Positions 11,870 through 24,640 are shown, counted from the stretch's first letter. The stretch: DNA of 64,000 nt from Erythroxylum novogranatense (GCA_029891385.1 CM057233.1:29990540-30054539), one strand, 5' to 3'. The notes: generated by a model not told the origin, from the letters alone. Numbers and translations are program-made.

Positions 11870-13372
11870 TGATAAGTGCATATTTGTCTAATATTCATGC
11901 TTTAATTATTCCTTTTTACTCCTCTTGTTGATTTAATTATTGGGACTTAATTTAATTTAATATTTCCTTGTAGGGAATTACAATCTTCGCATAACGTGGG
12001 GAATTAAGAGGAAAACAACAATTAAAATCAAGGATGAATTCCCATACGAACAACTCTTTGTGCATGACAGAAGCCTATCCGTGATCACGCACAAGGAGCA
12101 TGCAACACGTGGACAGCTAGACAATTAAAAGCAAGTGAACAACGTAAAGGACGACGACGATAAGGTGAAAGCAAGAGAAGAGCGTGGTCTAGAGAGGAAA
12201 CAAGTAGGATTTAAGGGTTTTTAATTGATTGAGACCCTTAATGGTCTAATCAAGCAATAGTAAAAACAATTGGGCTTTGAATTAAGAGGAGAAAACAAGA
12301 AGTGGGGCCCATGGCAATTAAAGTAGAGGACAAAACCTAGGAGCAAAAGGAAGGAACGAGGCGTACCACCAGGGGTGAAGGGCGACATGAAGGAGCATTA
12401 CGGTGTATAGGAAAAAGGGAAAAGAAGATAATCACATGACGATGGAGAAAGCAATCAGCGTGACTCGGAGATTTTCCTAATTTTTCTTTCTTTTCTTGAT
12501 TTTTAGATTATGTTAATTAAGAACTTTGTTAGGTTTAATTTCGTTATGAGTAGCTAAGTTATTTTTAGTCGGGAAATTCCAACTGTTATGCTTTGACTCG
12601 TGAGACCTTGTTTGTTCCTAATATTTGGTTTATAATATTCGCATCGCTTTACGATTCTTGTCATTGTTTATTAATTGATTCTGCGATTGAGGCCTGATTG
12701 TAGAGTTAGTTAATTTACATATCGCCAACTGATTTACTTGGTGGAGTCTAACTGGGTGATCGGTGTTTGTGGCAATTGGCACTAGGGCATAGTACTTGTC
12801 TGATTTTGTGTGGAGGAACTTGCGATCTAACTAGATGAAGCATGAGTGCATGCATGTAGTCGATTAGGGTTAGTGTTTCTTTAGAGTTTATTCTTTGTTA
12901 ATTAATTGAATCTGGAGAGAGTCTCGAAGGGGTTATTAATTAATTAGGGAATAGTTCAAAGGAGTTTCTGCGATTATTCTAAAATTAAGAAGAAACGAGG
13001 GAGCCAGAGGTAGTTGGTAACCATAGCTAACCTATTATTAAACCAAAGAAAATATTTGAGTCGATGATCGTGGTCTAAGCATAATTAGGAATTTCCTGGC
13101 TAGTTGTCGTTTATTGAGTTTATCAATTTTATTTGCGTTCTTTGTTGGTTATTGTTTATTAATTTGCGTTAATCTTTTATCAGTTGTTATTTCAATTAGT
13201 AGTTTTAGTCGAAAACTTCAAAACCCCCCATTTTAATTATTTTCATTCGTTCTTTGGCATTTAAATAGAATCAATTATTCCATTCTCTGTGGATCGACCC
13301 CATTTACCACTGTGCGCAATTTATTTTCGTTTGGTGTTTGGGATTTATTTTTGGTGGATTCGACACCCATCA
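11870..13372 (+). repeat. 3' LTR of element C
   Basis: 1503 bp, TGATAAGTGC...CACCCATCA, followed by the target duplication GTAAA (13373-13377). Confidence 0.93.
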
Positions 13373-13377
13373 GTAAA

Positions 13378-14520
13378 ATACTAGTACACGTTATATTTTT
13401 CAATATAAAAGAAGTAGTTAATCTCAAAGACTAAAATATAGAGATACATAAACAAATATGTGGTTTTCTATTAGAAAACAAGTTCACTTAATTAACCCCA
13501 TATATTTTATTTAGACCAATAATTATATATCTATGAAAATTATCATTGTAATGATTATATGAGTGATTGCTTGATTTGAGATCTTCACAATTATCTTATA
13601 TAGAGATGCTATATTTTGATTCTATTTATAACATATTCTAATCACAGATAGTTTAGTTAGTAGTTAATAGATACAACATAAATTATATGAAAGTATTTAA
13701 GTTATCAATATAAGATTCATCACCCTAAAAGTAATTAGAGAGAATGTTCCATAATTCTCGATTAGTATTGATTCGATAAATCCTTGGCTAAGTTAGTGAC
13801 ATTTTGTAAATAATTTATAAATGTCATTAATTTAATCATTAGTTAATAATGAAGAACTAACATGATTGAACTCAAAATTGAGTAGACATTACTTTCATAC
13901 TATATAAATGATCATAATATTGTATAATAAAAGGATTGAATTATACAAAAAAATCACATAAGGAAAGCTTAGTTAAAATCACTTTGACATTCTTAAATAT
14001 TTAGATAGTTATGATGAGTTGCTATATGTCAATTTTGATATATGTATATGAATTGTTTGATTAAAGAATTAAAGATAAATTAAATGAGTTTAATCTATCT
14101 AGTCTTAAATATGACTTAGAGTTATATTTGATATTCATTGGTAACATATTTGAGAACTTAATAAGTCACACATAAAGAATGAGTTGAAGAGAGAAAAGTT
14201 ATTTTAATCAAGTTGAACTTGATTATAATTTTTGAGGGACTTTTAAAAAAAAGTTTGAGGGACATTATGATTAAACATGAGATAATTAATAAATAAGGAT
14301 CAATATGAGATATTTAGTCTTATTTGAGCATAATTTTCTTGTTGTAGCTCTCAAACCATTTTCAAAACTGACTCATCTTAACTACTATAGTCACACTAGT
14401 GTCTAATCTCTAATAATATCCGCAGAATAAATTGAGAAAACTTTATAATTATTACAAAGAGGTTTAGGCAAGGAATGTTATATTAGCTCCTTTAGTACAA
14501 TTTAATTACTAAAATTTTCA
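13378..14520. other. AT-rich intergenic stretch, nothing recognised
   Basis: About 1.1 kb of AT-rich sequence without long ORFs. I looked for a 5' LTR matching the one at 18053 and for the missing left part of element B and found neither. Confidence 0.5.
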
Positions 14521-16510
14521 AAACTTATTATAATGGAAGATACAATCAAAATGAGGCTCTTCCCTTTTACACTCAAAGATAGGGCTAAGGCATGGTAAAA
14601 CTTACTCAACCCAACGAACGTCACAATATGGGAGCAATTGGTGCAAACCTTTTTAGCTAAATACTTCCATTTGACTAAGGCAATAAAGTTTATAAAGAAA
14701 ATTACAAATTTCTAGCAGAACGAAGAGGAGTCTTTATATGAGGCATGAGAGTGATTTAAGGAGTTGCAAAGGAGTTTTCCACTTCACAACTTGCCAAAGG
14801 AGTTCCTCTTGCAAATGTTTTATAACGAAGTTAATCCACTTACGCAAGGCACTATTGATGCAACAATTGGAGGATCATTAATGCAAATACTAGTTAAGTA
14901 GGATTATTATTTATTAGAGGAGATGATGAACAATAACTATCTTTAAACATAAAAAAGAAGTAGAAAAAAAGCAACCTTTTAGGTTTAAAAGGGATTGTTG
15001 ATTGTTGATTCAATGATAGCATTGTAAGCTGAGGTCGCAAATATAATTAACCAAACAATTGAACATTATGACATCTACCTCTTCCTCTCCATTCAAAGCA
15101 ATTCAGCATGGATGCAAGCTTTGTGGAAAAGAGAGTCATATCATAACTAATTGCTTGCTAATGGGAAACAACAATGTATAACAACTTAACTTCATCATAG
15201 CATAATATGGTCGGAAGGTAATAATCGTTTATAGAATGCTTATAATCTTAGATGGAAGAAGCACCCAAATTTCTCTTTGTCTAACAATCTAGGGACTCAA
15301 ATGAGAACTTAAGGTCCACCCAGATTCTAAAAAGATAGGCTTTGTTCATTGGAAATGAAGATGGATAAACTAATGGATGCATTAAATTCCAAGTTCACGA
15401 GCTAAGATGAGAATTGAAAGATGATGGAAGCTAAATTTGACCAAATTTTGAAGAATTATGCCTCTTTCATTCACAATCTAGAGGTTCAAATGCGTCAATT
15501 AGCTGATGCATTATCCACACAAAGTGGGGGGTCTCTCAAGCAACACGTAATCGAATCTAAGGGAACAACTAAAAGTTATTACATTTAGAAGTGGCAAAAA
15601 GTTGGGAAAACTATTTGAAATACAAATTGAATCCCACCAAGTAGATGACCAAGAGAAAAAGAACATGGATGAAAAAAGGAAAACTGACACTTCTTACATT
15701 CCTCCTCTATATAAACCAAAGATCCCATTTCCAAAAGGCTACAGAAGAACAAAATGGATTTGCAATTTGTAAGGTTTGTGGAGAAATTGAAGAAATTACA
15801 TATTACTTTACTCTTTGTGGAAGCTTTAGAGGGCATAACCAAGTAAGCAAATTTTTTCAAATTCATCTTATGAAACAAGTTGATTTAGGATGACAACTAA
15901 ACAATCTTCATGAAGAAAATTTGTGGGTCCATAATTACCACTTGTATGCCCTCAAAGTTGAAAGACTCAGGGAGTTTTATTATACCATGTTTTGTTAGTA
16001 ATTTAGAATTTTTTAAATGTTTACTTGACTTAGGTGTAAGTATTAATCTTATGCCTTTGTCTATTTTCAAGAAATTAGGGCTAAGAGATGTGAAGCTGAC
16101 TTTCATGCTTATTTAGTTGGTAGATCAATCTATAAAGAAACTATTTGACATGATGGAGGATATGCCTGTAAATGTGGACAAGTTTATTATTTTTGTGGAT
16201 TTAGTTGTGCTAGATTTTGAAGATTATCGAAACTGTCCATTAATTCTTAATAGACCCTTTTTGAACACTAGAAGAGCTTTGATAGATTTCCATGAAGGCA
16301 ACCTCATCCTACAGATTGATGATTAACAAGTAGAATTCAATATGAATAAGGTATTAAAGAATTTGAAGGAGGCTAGCTCGTACATGATAATTGATGTAGT
16401 TGAATCTTTAAAGGAGCAAGAGTAAGAGCCAATTTTGGAAACTATTGATGAAATATTGGTAGTTGCTTTAAGTAAGTATAGCTTTTGCCTCCACAGTACA
16501 AGTTGTTTCA
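14521..16510 (+). pseudogene. Athila-like gag and protease remnant (element A)
   Basis: 14530-14900 reads as Retrotrans_gag: MRLFPFTLKDRAKAW, then LVQTFLAKYFHLTKA, RFKELQRSFPLHNLPKE and MFYNEVNPLTQGTIDA, with stops at W or Q positions. 15108-15160 encodes a CCHC zinc knuckle (C-x2-C-x4-H-x4-C: CKLCGKESHIITNC) in another frame. 15910-16326 is retropepsin: CLLDLGVSINLMPLSIFKKL with active-site DLG (DLGVS where DLGAS is usual) and CPLILNRPFLNTRRALIDF, broken by one stop at 16114-16116. After about 16500 homology ends without RT, RNase H or integrase, as in element C. Confidence 0.75.
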
Positions 16511-18052
16511 TTTAATCGAAGATTCAAGGAGTTCATTATTCCTTGTTTTAGTAACAACTTATTATCTATAAAGGCATGAAAAAAGTCTACTGGTTTAATT
16601 AATTTCATACATTATGTCTTTGTTATTACCTTTCAGTTTATGGCTTATTCTTAGGATATTAAACTGTTACGTGTAGAAATTGATAAAAGCAAGTCACTAA
16701 TTTAAGACCCAGGTTGATGGTCGAAGTGAAGGATACGTCGAGCTAACAACGTTAAACAAGCGCTACTTGGAAGGCAACTTAAGAATTATGATAGCTTTTA
16801 TTTTTATTTTTTATTTTTTATTACTTTGTTATTTTTTTACACTTTATGTTTATTTTAAAGAGGGTTAAATTGATGGATGCTCATGATATGAACTGTATCT
16901 AAGTTCCATTGCAACACTATCACCACTAAGATCACCATAAGTTTCCTTGCTCTTACTTTTACTTATTGTTATTCACTTTATTTGTATTTTTTGGTTTCTA
17001 TATTGAGGATAATGTATTGTTTAAGTGTAGGGATGTTTATACATTTGCAAATCATTTGTATGTGAAATTGGTATTTGCATTGTGTTAGTTTTGATTACAT
17101 TAGCATATTATGAACGTTTTAATACTCGATGTGTGCATTTGATGAATGTGTCAATGATATGAATTGAATGGAATTGGCTTACTTTGAACATGTTTGTTTA
17201 AGTTGTAAAGGCATAGTAACTTATAAATTTTGTGTTTTATCTTTGGGATGAATATGCATGTTAATTAGGATATAACACCTATTCTTTCATTTTGTGACAC
17301 TTGATTAGATACATTTATAATTATACTCATTAAACTGGTTAGCATTATTAGTATCCTTTCGTGAGAGTGATTTACTTGGAAGAAATGAGGTAGGTAAAGA
17401 AATTAAATGATAAAAAGGTATTAAATAAAATTATTATTCTTGTAGCCCTTTTTAAGGAAATTAAGTTAAGAATAGAGCTGGTAGCAAATTGAGAGCTGTG
17501 ATATAGCTAAGTAACTAAGGGAACTCATGAGAAAATGTTTGTCTTTAAGTCAAAAAGCTATAATGAAACTCCAACCAAGCTAAATAAAAAAAATGTAACC
17601 TAGTTAAGTGACAAGGGGATATTCATGACAAATTTGCCTATGTGTTAAAAGACTAGGTGATCATTGAAGAAAATCTAAAAAGATGATGCATGTAATAAAA
17701 TTAAACCTATTGATCTTTTAAAATTAGTACGAATTTTCATGAAGGGTTACTTAGTGATATTCTACCTTTTTAATTGTTTGATAATAATAAGTGCATGGTA
17801 TATGAACAAGATATTGATACTTTGATTGATATGTATATTCAAATCAAGTCATTTAAAAAGGAATAAGTCAATATATTGGAACTTTTTAAGTAGTTCATAT
17901 TTTAAGTTGAGTTAATTATATGAGATTTGATGTCATTGTACCATTACTGCATTCTGTATGATTGTGTGGTTATGTGTTATATGTTATGTGTTACGTGTTT
18001 AGTTTGTGTTTTTAGCTTTGCTTAAGGAAAAGCAAAGATTTAACTGTGGGGA
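16511..18052 (+). other. 3' non-coding region and polypurine tracts of element A
   Basis: The post-integrase signature (ACGTTAAACAAGCGCTACTT, GGAAGGCAACTTAAG) sits at 16747-16780. Two AAGTGTGGGG-like tracts follow: TTGAGGATAATGTATTGTTT then AAGTGTAGGGATG at about 17003-17034, and AAAGCAAAGATTTAACTG-TGGGGA at 18029-18052 just before the LTR. No coding homology. Confidence 0.6.
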
Positions 18053-19360
18053 TGTTAATAGGTGTATATTATAGTATGTTTTCTAGGTGTTCAAGTATGG
18101 TTTTAAATTTTTTCTGAGATGATAATCTTGTGTTTAGGACTTAGAATTGTGATCTTGTTAAGTGTTTTTTAATGTGTTTTTAGTTGTTTGATTAGTTTAG
18201 AGCAAGAATTTGATCTTAATTTTATGTTTCAAGAGGTGTTTGATGTGTTTATTAGTAAGTGGAAATAGGAAATTTAAGAAAGAGGAAAATTTTGGAGAAG
18301 GGAAGAAGCCACAATTGTGCACAACACCACTATCGTGACAAAGGGCATGAACTAGGCATGCCACAATCATGGCAGGGTGTTTTCTAATACTCAAGATTTT
18401 TGTATTCTTGACATTTTGGAGTTATTTTGGAACCAAATTAAGTTTAGAAATCCTCAAAACAACCCTAAAAGCATCAAGAAGTATTTAAGAAAAAGAAAAA
18501 CACCAAAAACTTGGTTGCACATTAGATTTAAAGAGATGAAAAAAGAGACATCAAGAGCAACACCAGATTTTCTAGATTCCTAAATCAAGAGTTTAAACTT
18601 TTTTTTTTCTTTTCTCTTCATATATTTCATTGTCTTCGATGTTGATTTGGATTATTAGGATGTTAAACATGATTATGAGTTTCTAAATCCATATTAGGGA
18701 TTGTTCTTGATCTGTTTTGTTAAACTTTATTCTTGTTGAATTCAATACATGTATGAATGCTTGTGATATTTTTATGCTTGTACTTGGTAATGAATCAGAA
18801 GATTGAATCAAGTTATTTGTATTAAGGTGCACAATAAGAGTTGGTAGCATAATAGACCTACAAATATCATACTACTAAACAATTGAAGAAAGATCTTAAT
18901 TATGAATTAATTATCCTTAGGATTACTTCAAATCTAATTGAAAAGTTAGGAGTAGTTTAGAAAACTGAGAGATTTCAATTATATTATTATTGATTTCAAA
19001 TGGGATTACTTGATTAGATCTTGAGAGAGGATAATCAAAAACCTTGGGATACCTAGGATTAAGCATAAATTGAATAAACAAGATAGAGAGAAGACAAAAA
19101 TGATATAATAATTCCTAAGTCTCCATCGTTCATTAACCTTATTCTTATTGCTAGCCCAGTTATTCACTTAGCTTATTGTTTCGTTTTATTAGTTTATTTC
19201 AATTTCTGTTAATTTAATTTAATTTAATCAATCTTTTTACTTTAAATAAAGTTTTATTAAAGTTTTAGGTGACTAATTAATCTTCGTGGAATGATACCTT
19301 TTATACTATAAGTTACGATCCGTATACTTACAGTATTGAGGTTTTTATATAAAATTGTCA
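18053..19360 (+). repeat. 3' LTR of element A
   Basis: 1308 bp, TGTTAATAGGTGTATATTA to AAAATTGTCA. Directly after a polypurine tract. It contains the usual Athila-group LTR tail (GACTAATTAATCTTCGTGGA, then a TATACTATAAGTTACGATCC stretch). No matching 5' LTR is found in the window. Its right end abuts the RT remnant of element B with no spacer, suggesting insertion into B. Confidence 0.7.
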
Positions 19361-20130
19361 CCTATTACCAAAAATAGAAAAATAATCCATAAATACATCA
19401 ATGATATCCTTAATTAAATCATCAAAAAAGGCCATCACTCACTTTTAAAACGTAGCATGTGCATTGCACCACCCAAAGGGCATCCTCTTATAAGCGAACA
19501 TATTAAAGGGATATGTGAATGTTTTTCTCTCCTGATCTTCCAAAGTAATAAGAATCTAGAAGTAGCCCAAAAGTTCATCCAAAAAGCAATAGTGCAAATA
19601 GCTGGCTAGCTACTCCAACATTTGGTACAAAAAAAGGAAAAGAAAGTAATCTTTTTCGGTAGCATCATTCAACTTCTTATAATTGATGCATACTCTCCAC
19701 GCAATAATGGTTCTTATGGGAATCAATTCGTTCTTCTCATTGGGTACTCTCATCATTCCTCCTTTCTTTGGTACAATTTACACTAGAATTATGTAAAAAC
19801 TATTAGAAATAGGGTAAATCACGCTAGAATCTAGGAGTTTAATTACCTCTTCCTTTACTACTTGCTTTATATTAGGATTAAACCTCCTTTGGAGTTGCAC
19901 TACTAGCTTGAAATCAATCTTCATAAGAAACTTGTCACTGTAAAAGAATGGGCTAATTCTTCTAATGTCATAAATCTTCCAAAAAATGACCCTCTTATGT
20001 TCCTTAAGAACAATTAACAATTTCTCCCCTTGATCCGCATTTAAATTTGAAGCAATAATTAGTGGAAGCTTTGAAATCTTATTTAGAAATGCATATTCCA
20101 ATTGATGAGGCAAATTCTTTAACTCCAACT
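19361..20130 (-). pseudogene. Athila-like reverse transcriptase remnant (element B)
   Basis: Minus-strand RT. Motifs in order from 20128 down: LEYAFLNKISKLPLIIAS, LIVLKEHKRVIFWKIYDI, ISPFFYSDKFLMKIDFKLVV, QLQRRFNPNIKQVVKEEVIK, VPKKGGMMRVPNEKNELIP, WRVCINYKKLNDATEKDYFP, ending in FMDYFSIFG at the junction with element A. The catalytic dyad expected as MDD reads MDY. Several stops and shifts. RNase H and integrase, which would lie to the left, are missing. Confidence 0.8.
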
Positions 20131-21500
20131 CTAGTGGTTCTTTAATGAAGGGTTTTTACCTCTTCTCCTTACTTCTTTCAATCTTTTCAAACTCCTTCCT
20201 CACTATGGGTTCATTAGCCTCTAAATAGGCTACTTTTATCCTTATCTTCCTCCTCACTTTTAACATGATACAACTATAATGGGCTTTTAGAAACAAAATT
20301 TCGTCAACATGTAAAATTGCAAAATCAATAGTATTAACAAAATAGCAAGTATCATCATGCTCAAGGTAGTATCTTATGATATTAAATATTTTAAACGTAG
20401 TTTTTTCTTCCCTAACCTTAAGAATTATTTTTCCATTACTAACATCAATAATAGCTCAAGCAATGGCTTAGAAGGGTCGACCTAAAATCAAAGGTATCTC
20501 TATAGCCTCATTAATATCTAACATCACAAAATTAACTATGAAAATAAATTTATAAACTTTCATAACCACATCCTTAACAATTCCCTTAGGATTCTTAATC
20601 GATCTATCAGCTAACTGCATGATTTTCCTAGTGCGTTCATCATAGTGAGTTTTGGTTCCCTTAATTCCAATTTTTTTAAAAAAATTATAAGGCATAAGTT
20701 AATAATGGTCCTCAAATCAGCCAAAGCTTTTTCCACTAACAAACAACCAATTAAACAATAGATACTAAAACTCCTTGGATTTTTAAGGATCTTTGTAGCT
20801 TATTTTAGCACTGCTCAATCAATGTCACTATAGCCAATGACTCCAACTTCATTTTGTTAGATAGTAATTCCTTCAAGAATTTAGCACTTTGGTATCTGTA
20901 AAGTGGTTTAACAAAGAGTAAGTTAATATGGAGTTGTTTAAAAAGTTTAAGAAATATACCAAACAGCTTATTTGTGCGATCTTTCTTCAACTTACCATAT
21001 TGGATTTTGGTAGATGCTCTTCGTCGTTAGCTTTCTCTTGACTCCTTTTGCTACTCTACTTTATACTATAGGGCAAGTTTTCAACTTGGAATTTCTTTCT
21101 ACTCTTAAAGATGACTTTCTTCATGTGTTGTTAAAATTTTCCCTAGTGCTACTAGGCAGATTCCCTTATTGTCTTTAAAAAACTAGTTTTGCAATTGGCC
21201 AATTTAGTTCTCCAAATTATAGATAGAAGCCCCTTAATTCCTTAGTGAAGTTTCAGTAGTTTGAAATCTCACCTCTAAAGTCTAGATGAATTTATTAATG
21301 GGATCTTTAAATCTTAGCTTCTTTTCTTAAGGTGGGTGTTATTGAAATCTTAGTGAAGGTCTGTTCTTTTGCTCTCATTGATTCTCTAAAAAGAAATTAT
21401 GACGATTCCTCAATTCTAAATTATATGTATTATTGTGAGGATTATTTTGAGGTTTAAGAGCATTTGTTATTATTCCACATACTCAAGCTTTTTCATAGCC
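20131..21500 (-). pseudogene. protease and gag C-terminal remnant of element B
   Basis: 20468-20695 minus is retropepsin, open for 75 codons from MPYNFFKKIG to IPLILGRPF; the conserved LGRPF motif is followed by a stop. The linker reads on through 20131-20460. 20800-20990 is the gag-protease linker (LFGIFLKLFKQLHINLLFVK, AKFLKELLSNKMKLE). Near 21390-21450 a gag-tail piece (NNPHNNTYN) is visible. All parts carry stops. Order on the minus strand (LTR, gag tail, linker, protease, RT) is correct for one element, but most of gag is missing. Confidence 0.7.
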
Positions 21501-21580
21501 TTCATTGCCTCGCCAAAGTTATAACTGCATCTACATCATAAACTTAGGCAAATCTAGATCACAAAATAGATAACTTGGAA

Positions 21581-22762
21581 TGTTAGATTGATTCCAAACG
21601 ATAAGTGATTGACTAATTTTAAGTAAATATTGTAATAACCACAAGTACGTAACGTAGTTGTAGCTAATATCGCCAAGTATAGGTTGATCCCACGAAGACA
21701 ATGAATACTTGTAATTACTCTTCCCCTATTATCTACCTTAAGGATTGATTTTACTTTTTAATAAAGAAAAAAAAACTTAACAAATAAAATAAAATAAGTA
21801 ATGAAATTGAATAGAGAATTCATGAAGCACGAGGAAATTATAGATATCTAATAATTAGTAGCTAGGTTTCGAATCCCCTAAACCCTTAACATATTGACCT
21901 TTTATCATGAAATTGTTTGATGATTTATTGGACTGTGGAAACTCCTATGATATACTAATAACTGACCTTGAGTCTACTAACAACTAATCCTAAAGTTTCT
22001 AACCGAATTACTCAGAACAAATTTTATAGGATTGCATTATTGAATTTTGAGTATTTCTATCAGGTTTGAACATAATCCAAAAGATTTATATCATCCTATC
22101 TTTAAGGTTGTAATCAACTTCTTTCAATTATAATTTGATTTATTCAACCTAAGATTTCTCAATCTCTATATATGAAATCAGATTATAAATAAAATATGTA
22201 ATCGGATCTAATTTAACAATCAAAACAATTGCATAAATAAAAAAATCAATCATGTTAATGTATTACATTAGTTTTATCTAACCTAAATACTAACTCAAAA
22301 AACGAAATCAAACATATATAATGAGAAACATGCCCTAATTTTCTTCTATCAAATTTTCTTATGATGTAAATGCTTGATCTTATATTTCGATAGATCTTTC
22401 AATGAATTCTTCGTATTTTCCACTTCTTTGGATCAAAATCGTACTTATAGAATGAGTTCTAAATCTAGAATCTCCTCCTTACGTCTGACTCCTTGCCAAC
22501 TGCCCTCTTTTTTTGCCTTCCAAACAATCTCTTTATAATGAAATTTAGGATTCTAAGGAGATGTACGATATGAAAATTACAAGAATCACGAAGGTGCACG
22601 AAGTCAGGAAAGTGCACAGCCATGTGCAGAACTGTGCATCCTTTCTACACTTCAAACCTTCAATTTCTGTCGAGATCTTGTCCGAATTCTTCTCTTTCTA
22701 ATTCATAAAGGCAATTATCATTAAAAATTAAAGCTTATATTCAAGTAAGCTAATTCCAAACA
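21581..22762 (-). repeat. LTR of element B
   Basis: 1182 bp on the minus strand, TGTTTGGAATTAGC to AATCTAACA. The tail holds the Athila-group signature CTTCGTGGGATCAACC (21680-21700). It is preceded on its own strand by AGTGGGGA (22763-22770), a polypurine tract, yet followed by gag tail. It therefore reads as interior-LTR-interior, as left by recombination between tandem copies, or as two fragments. No primer-binding site is recognisable. Confidence 0.6.
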
Positions 22763-23123
22763 TCCCCACTATTGTATCACTCAAAAGGTAACGAAAGTTT
22801 TGCTTAATGATCCAATCTGAAACAATAGTGGCTCCATTCTGCATGTTCCCAACAAGAAAAAGAAAACAATTCGAACAGAAACATCTTAAGGTCATTTTAA
22901 ATATTGAACATGGCGTTCAAAATCGAGACATGTTTCATGTCGAAAACGAAACAGCAGTAGCCAGTACGCCTCAAAGCCAAATCTCATTTGCCAAAATTAA
23001 AAAGATAACTAACGATCCAACAATTCAACAAAATCTTAATACTACGTCTCAAATTACTAAACAGAAGCATTTGGTTTTTGTAACTGACGAAAATGAAGGA
23101 ATCTGCGAACTAATCAAGAATCC

Positions 23124-24640
23124 TCAGTAGCGACCAATTCCCCAGACTCTCACTACACCATCAGTATAACCACTAAACAAAGTGCTTCCGTCAGCACTCC
23201 AGTTCAAGCTTGTGCAGTAGATGTTCTGCAAAAAAAATGGCGGATCAATACAGTATCAGCACATGGCATTAAATCCCAAATTCTAAGAAGCAAGCTAAAA
23301 GCCTGCCACCCTATATAATACAACACAATTTACATCATCTAACGTCATTTCTCAACATCTAAGGGCAATCCATGAGTTGGAATTAAAAGAAATGAAGAAA
23401 TGAGAGTTCTTAACAACATAATGTTCACAATTGAAATATAGATGCGCTTCAAACAAGGGATTAATCGCAACTCTAATCAAATAAGCATGGTATAGATATC
23501 AAAAGAACTCAACATTCACCCGTTTAAAAGAAATAGCTAAACTCAGACTGCAGACTATCCACAGATGAGAAAGAGCAATAAGCATAAAAACCAACATAAA
23601 ATAAGTTACAAAAAAGAAAGCAGCTAACGATTTAAACAACAAATCAAGTATAAGAATAAGTTGACATTATATATGGTCTTCGAGCTCATTTAGGAAACAG
23701 TAACAAATAGTAAAGCTATTGTTTTCGATTTTCTTAGACTCATATAACCGCACAATACCTTCTTCTTGGTACCAGTAGTAACAGCAGTTCCCTCAGATTT
23801 CTCAGCCTCAGCCTTGAGATCAACCTTCAAGTCCTCAACAATACTTTTACTCTCCAGATCCCAAATCTTAATGCTTTGCTCGGTTGCAGCACAAAGCCAA
23901 TACCTGTTAGGACTGAAGCAAAGCGCGTGAATAACAGCACCTGCATCAAGACTATAAAGCCTCTTCCCTTCAGCCAAATCCCAAAGTAAAATCACCCCAT
24001 CTTTGCCTCCGCTCGCACACAACGATCCATCAGGGGATACAGCAACGGTGTTCACATAACCCCCATGTCCGGCCAAGGTATTCCTCAGCTTGCAATTGGT
24101 CAAGTTCCAGACTTTAACAGTACGGTCCCATGAAGCAGACACAATTGTGGGGTGGACAGTATTTGGACTAAAACGCACGCAACTGACCCAATCGGAGTGA
24201 GCATCCCCGTCTTGAATGGTGTACTTGCACTCGCCCAGAGTGTTCCAGAGCTTGATGGTACGGTCACGGGAGGCGGAGACGATCTGACGGTTGTCGATGG
24301 AAAAGGCAACGGACAGAACGTCCTTGGTGTGGCCGACGAAGCGGCGGGCGGAGACTCCGGCGGCGAGGTCCCACAGGCGGAGCTCGCCGTCCCAAGAGCC
24401 GGAGAGGGCAAATTGGCCATCGGAGGAAAGGACAACATCCTCAACGAAGTGGGAGTGGCCAGTGAGGCGGCGGCGTGGGACGCCGTATGTCTTGTCCTCC
24501 TTGGTGAGCTGCCAGAGAATGATGGATTTGTCACGAGAAGACGTAACGATCATGTCGGAATTATCGATAGGGGTGGCGATGGCTGTCACCTGGTCGGTGT
24601 GAGCCCTCATGGTGCCCCGAAGTACCAGGCCATCTGCCAT
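23124..24640 (-). CDS. RACK1: RACK1, receptor for activated C kinase 1 (G-beta-like ribosomal scaffold)
   Basis: Seven-bladed WD40 beta-propeller that sits on the head of the 40S ribosomal subunit and acts as a signalling scaffold. Coding exons 23759-24640 and 23124-23225; intron 23226-23758 is GT-AG. Product 327 aa, the standard plant RACK1 length. It starts [20 protein letters not shown] and ends [18 protein letters not shown] repeats visible include [80 protein letters not shown] and [19 protein letters not shown]. The start ATG at 24640 is the only Met giving the conserved N-terminus. The N-terminal exon is clearly GC-richer than its surroundings, which creates long antisense frames that are not genes. 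The 3' UTR runs left toward the element B remnant. Confidence 0.97.

Larger units (their letters stand above)
6227..13372 (+). mobile_element. Athila/Tat-like Ty3/Gypsy retrotransposon, complete LTRs, RT-RNaseH-integrase deleted (element C)
   Basis: A 7.1-kb element bounded by a perfect 5-bp target duplication, GTAAA, at 6222-6226 and 13373-13377. LTRs are 6227-7731 and 11870-13372, both TGATAAGTGC...GACACCCATCA and nearly identical. The interior in order: primer-binding site, decayed gag, gag-protease linker, protease end reaching the very start of RT, then an abrupt jump to the region that normally follows integrase (GGAGGCAGCCCA near 10400), and the polypurine tract. It can therefore only have moved with proteins supplied in trans, or it lost pol after insertion. 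The Athila/Tat assignment rests on gag motifs, the TGGCGCCG primer site and the AAGTGTGGGG tract. Confidence 0.92.

Noticed and set aside
13378..14520. Possible 5' LTR of element A
   Set aside because: No alignment to the LTR at 18053-19360 could be found by eye, and no primer-binding site is visible.
22807..23130. 107-codon plus-strand ORF left of RACK1
   Set aside because: It lies antisense to the RACK1 3' UTR and stop codon, has no recognisable domain and no promoter or splice signals.
23280..23400. Possible C/D box snoRNA in the RACK1 intron (ATGATGT ... CTGA on the minus strand)
   Set aside because: Box C is imperfect, there is no terminal stem and no clear D' box or guide.
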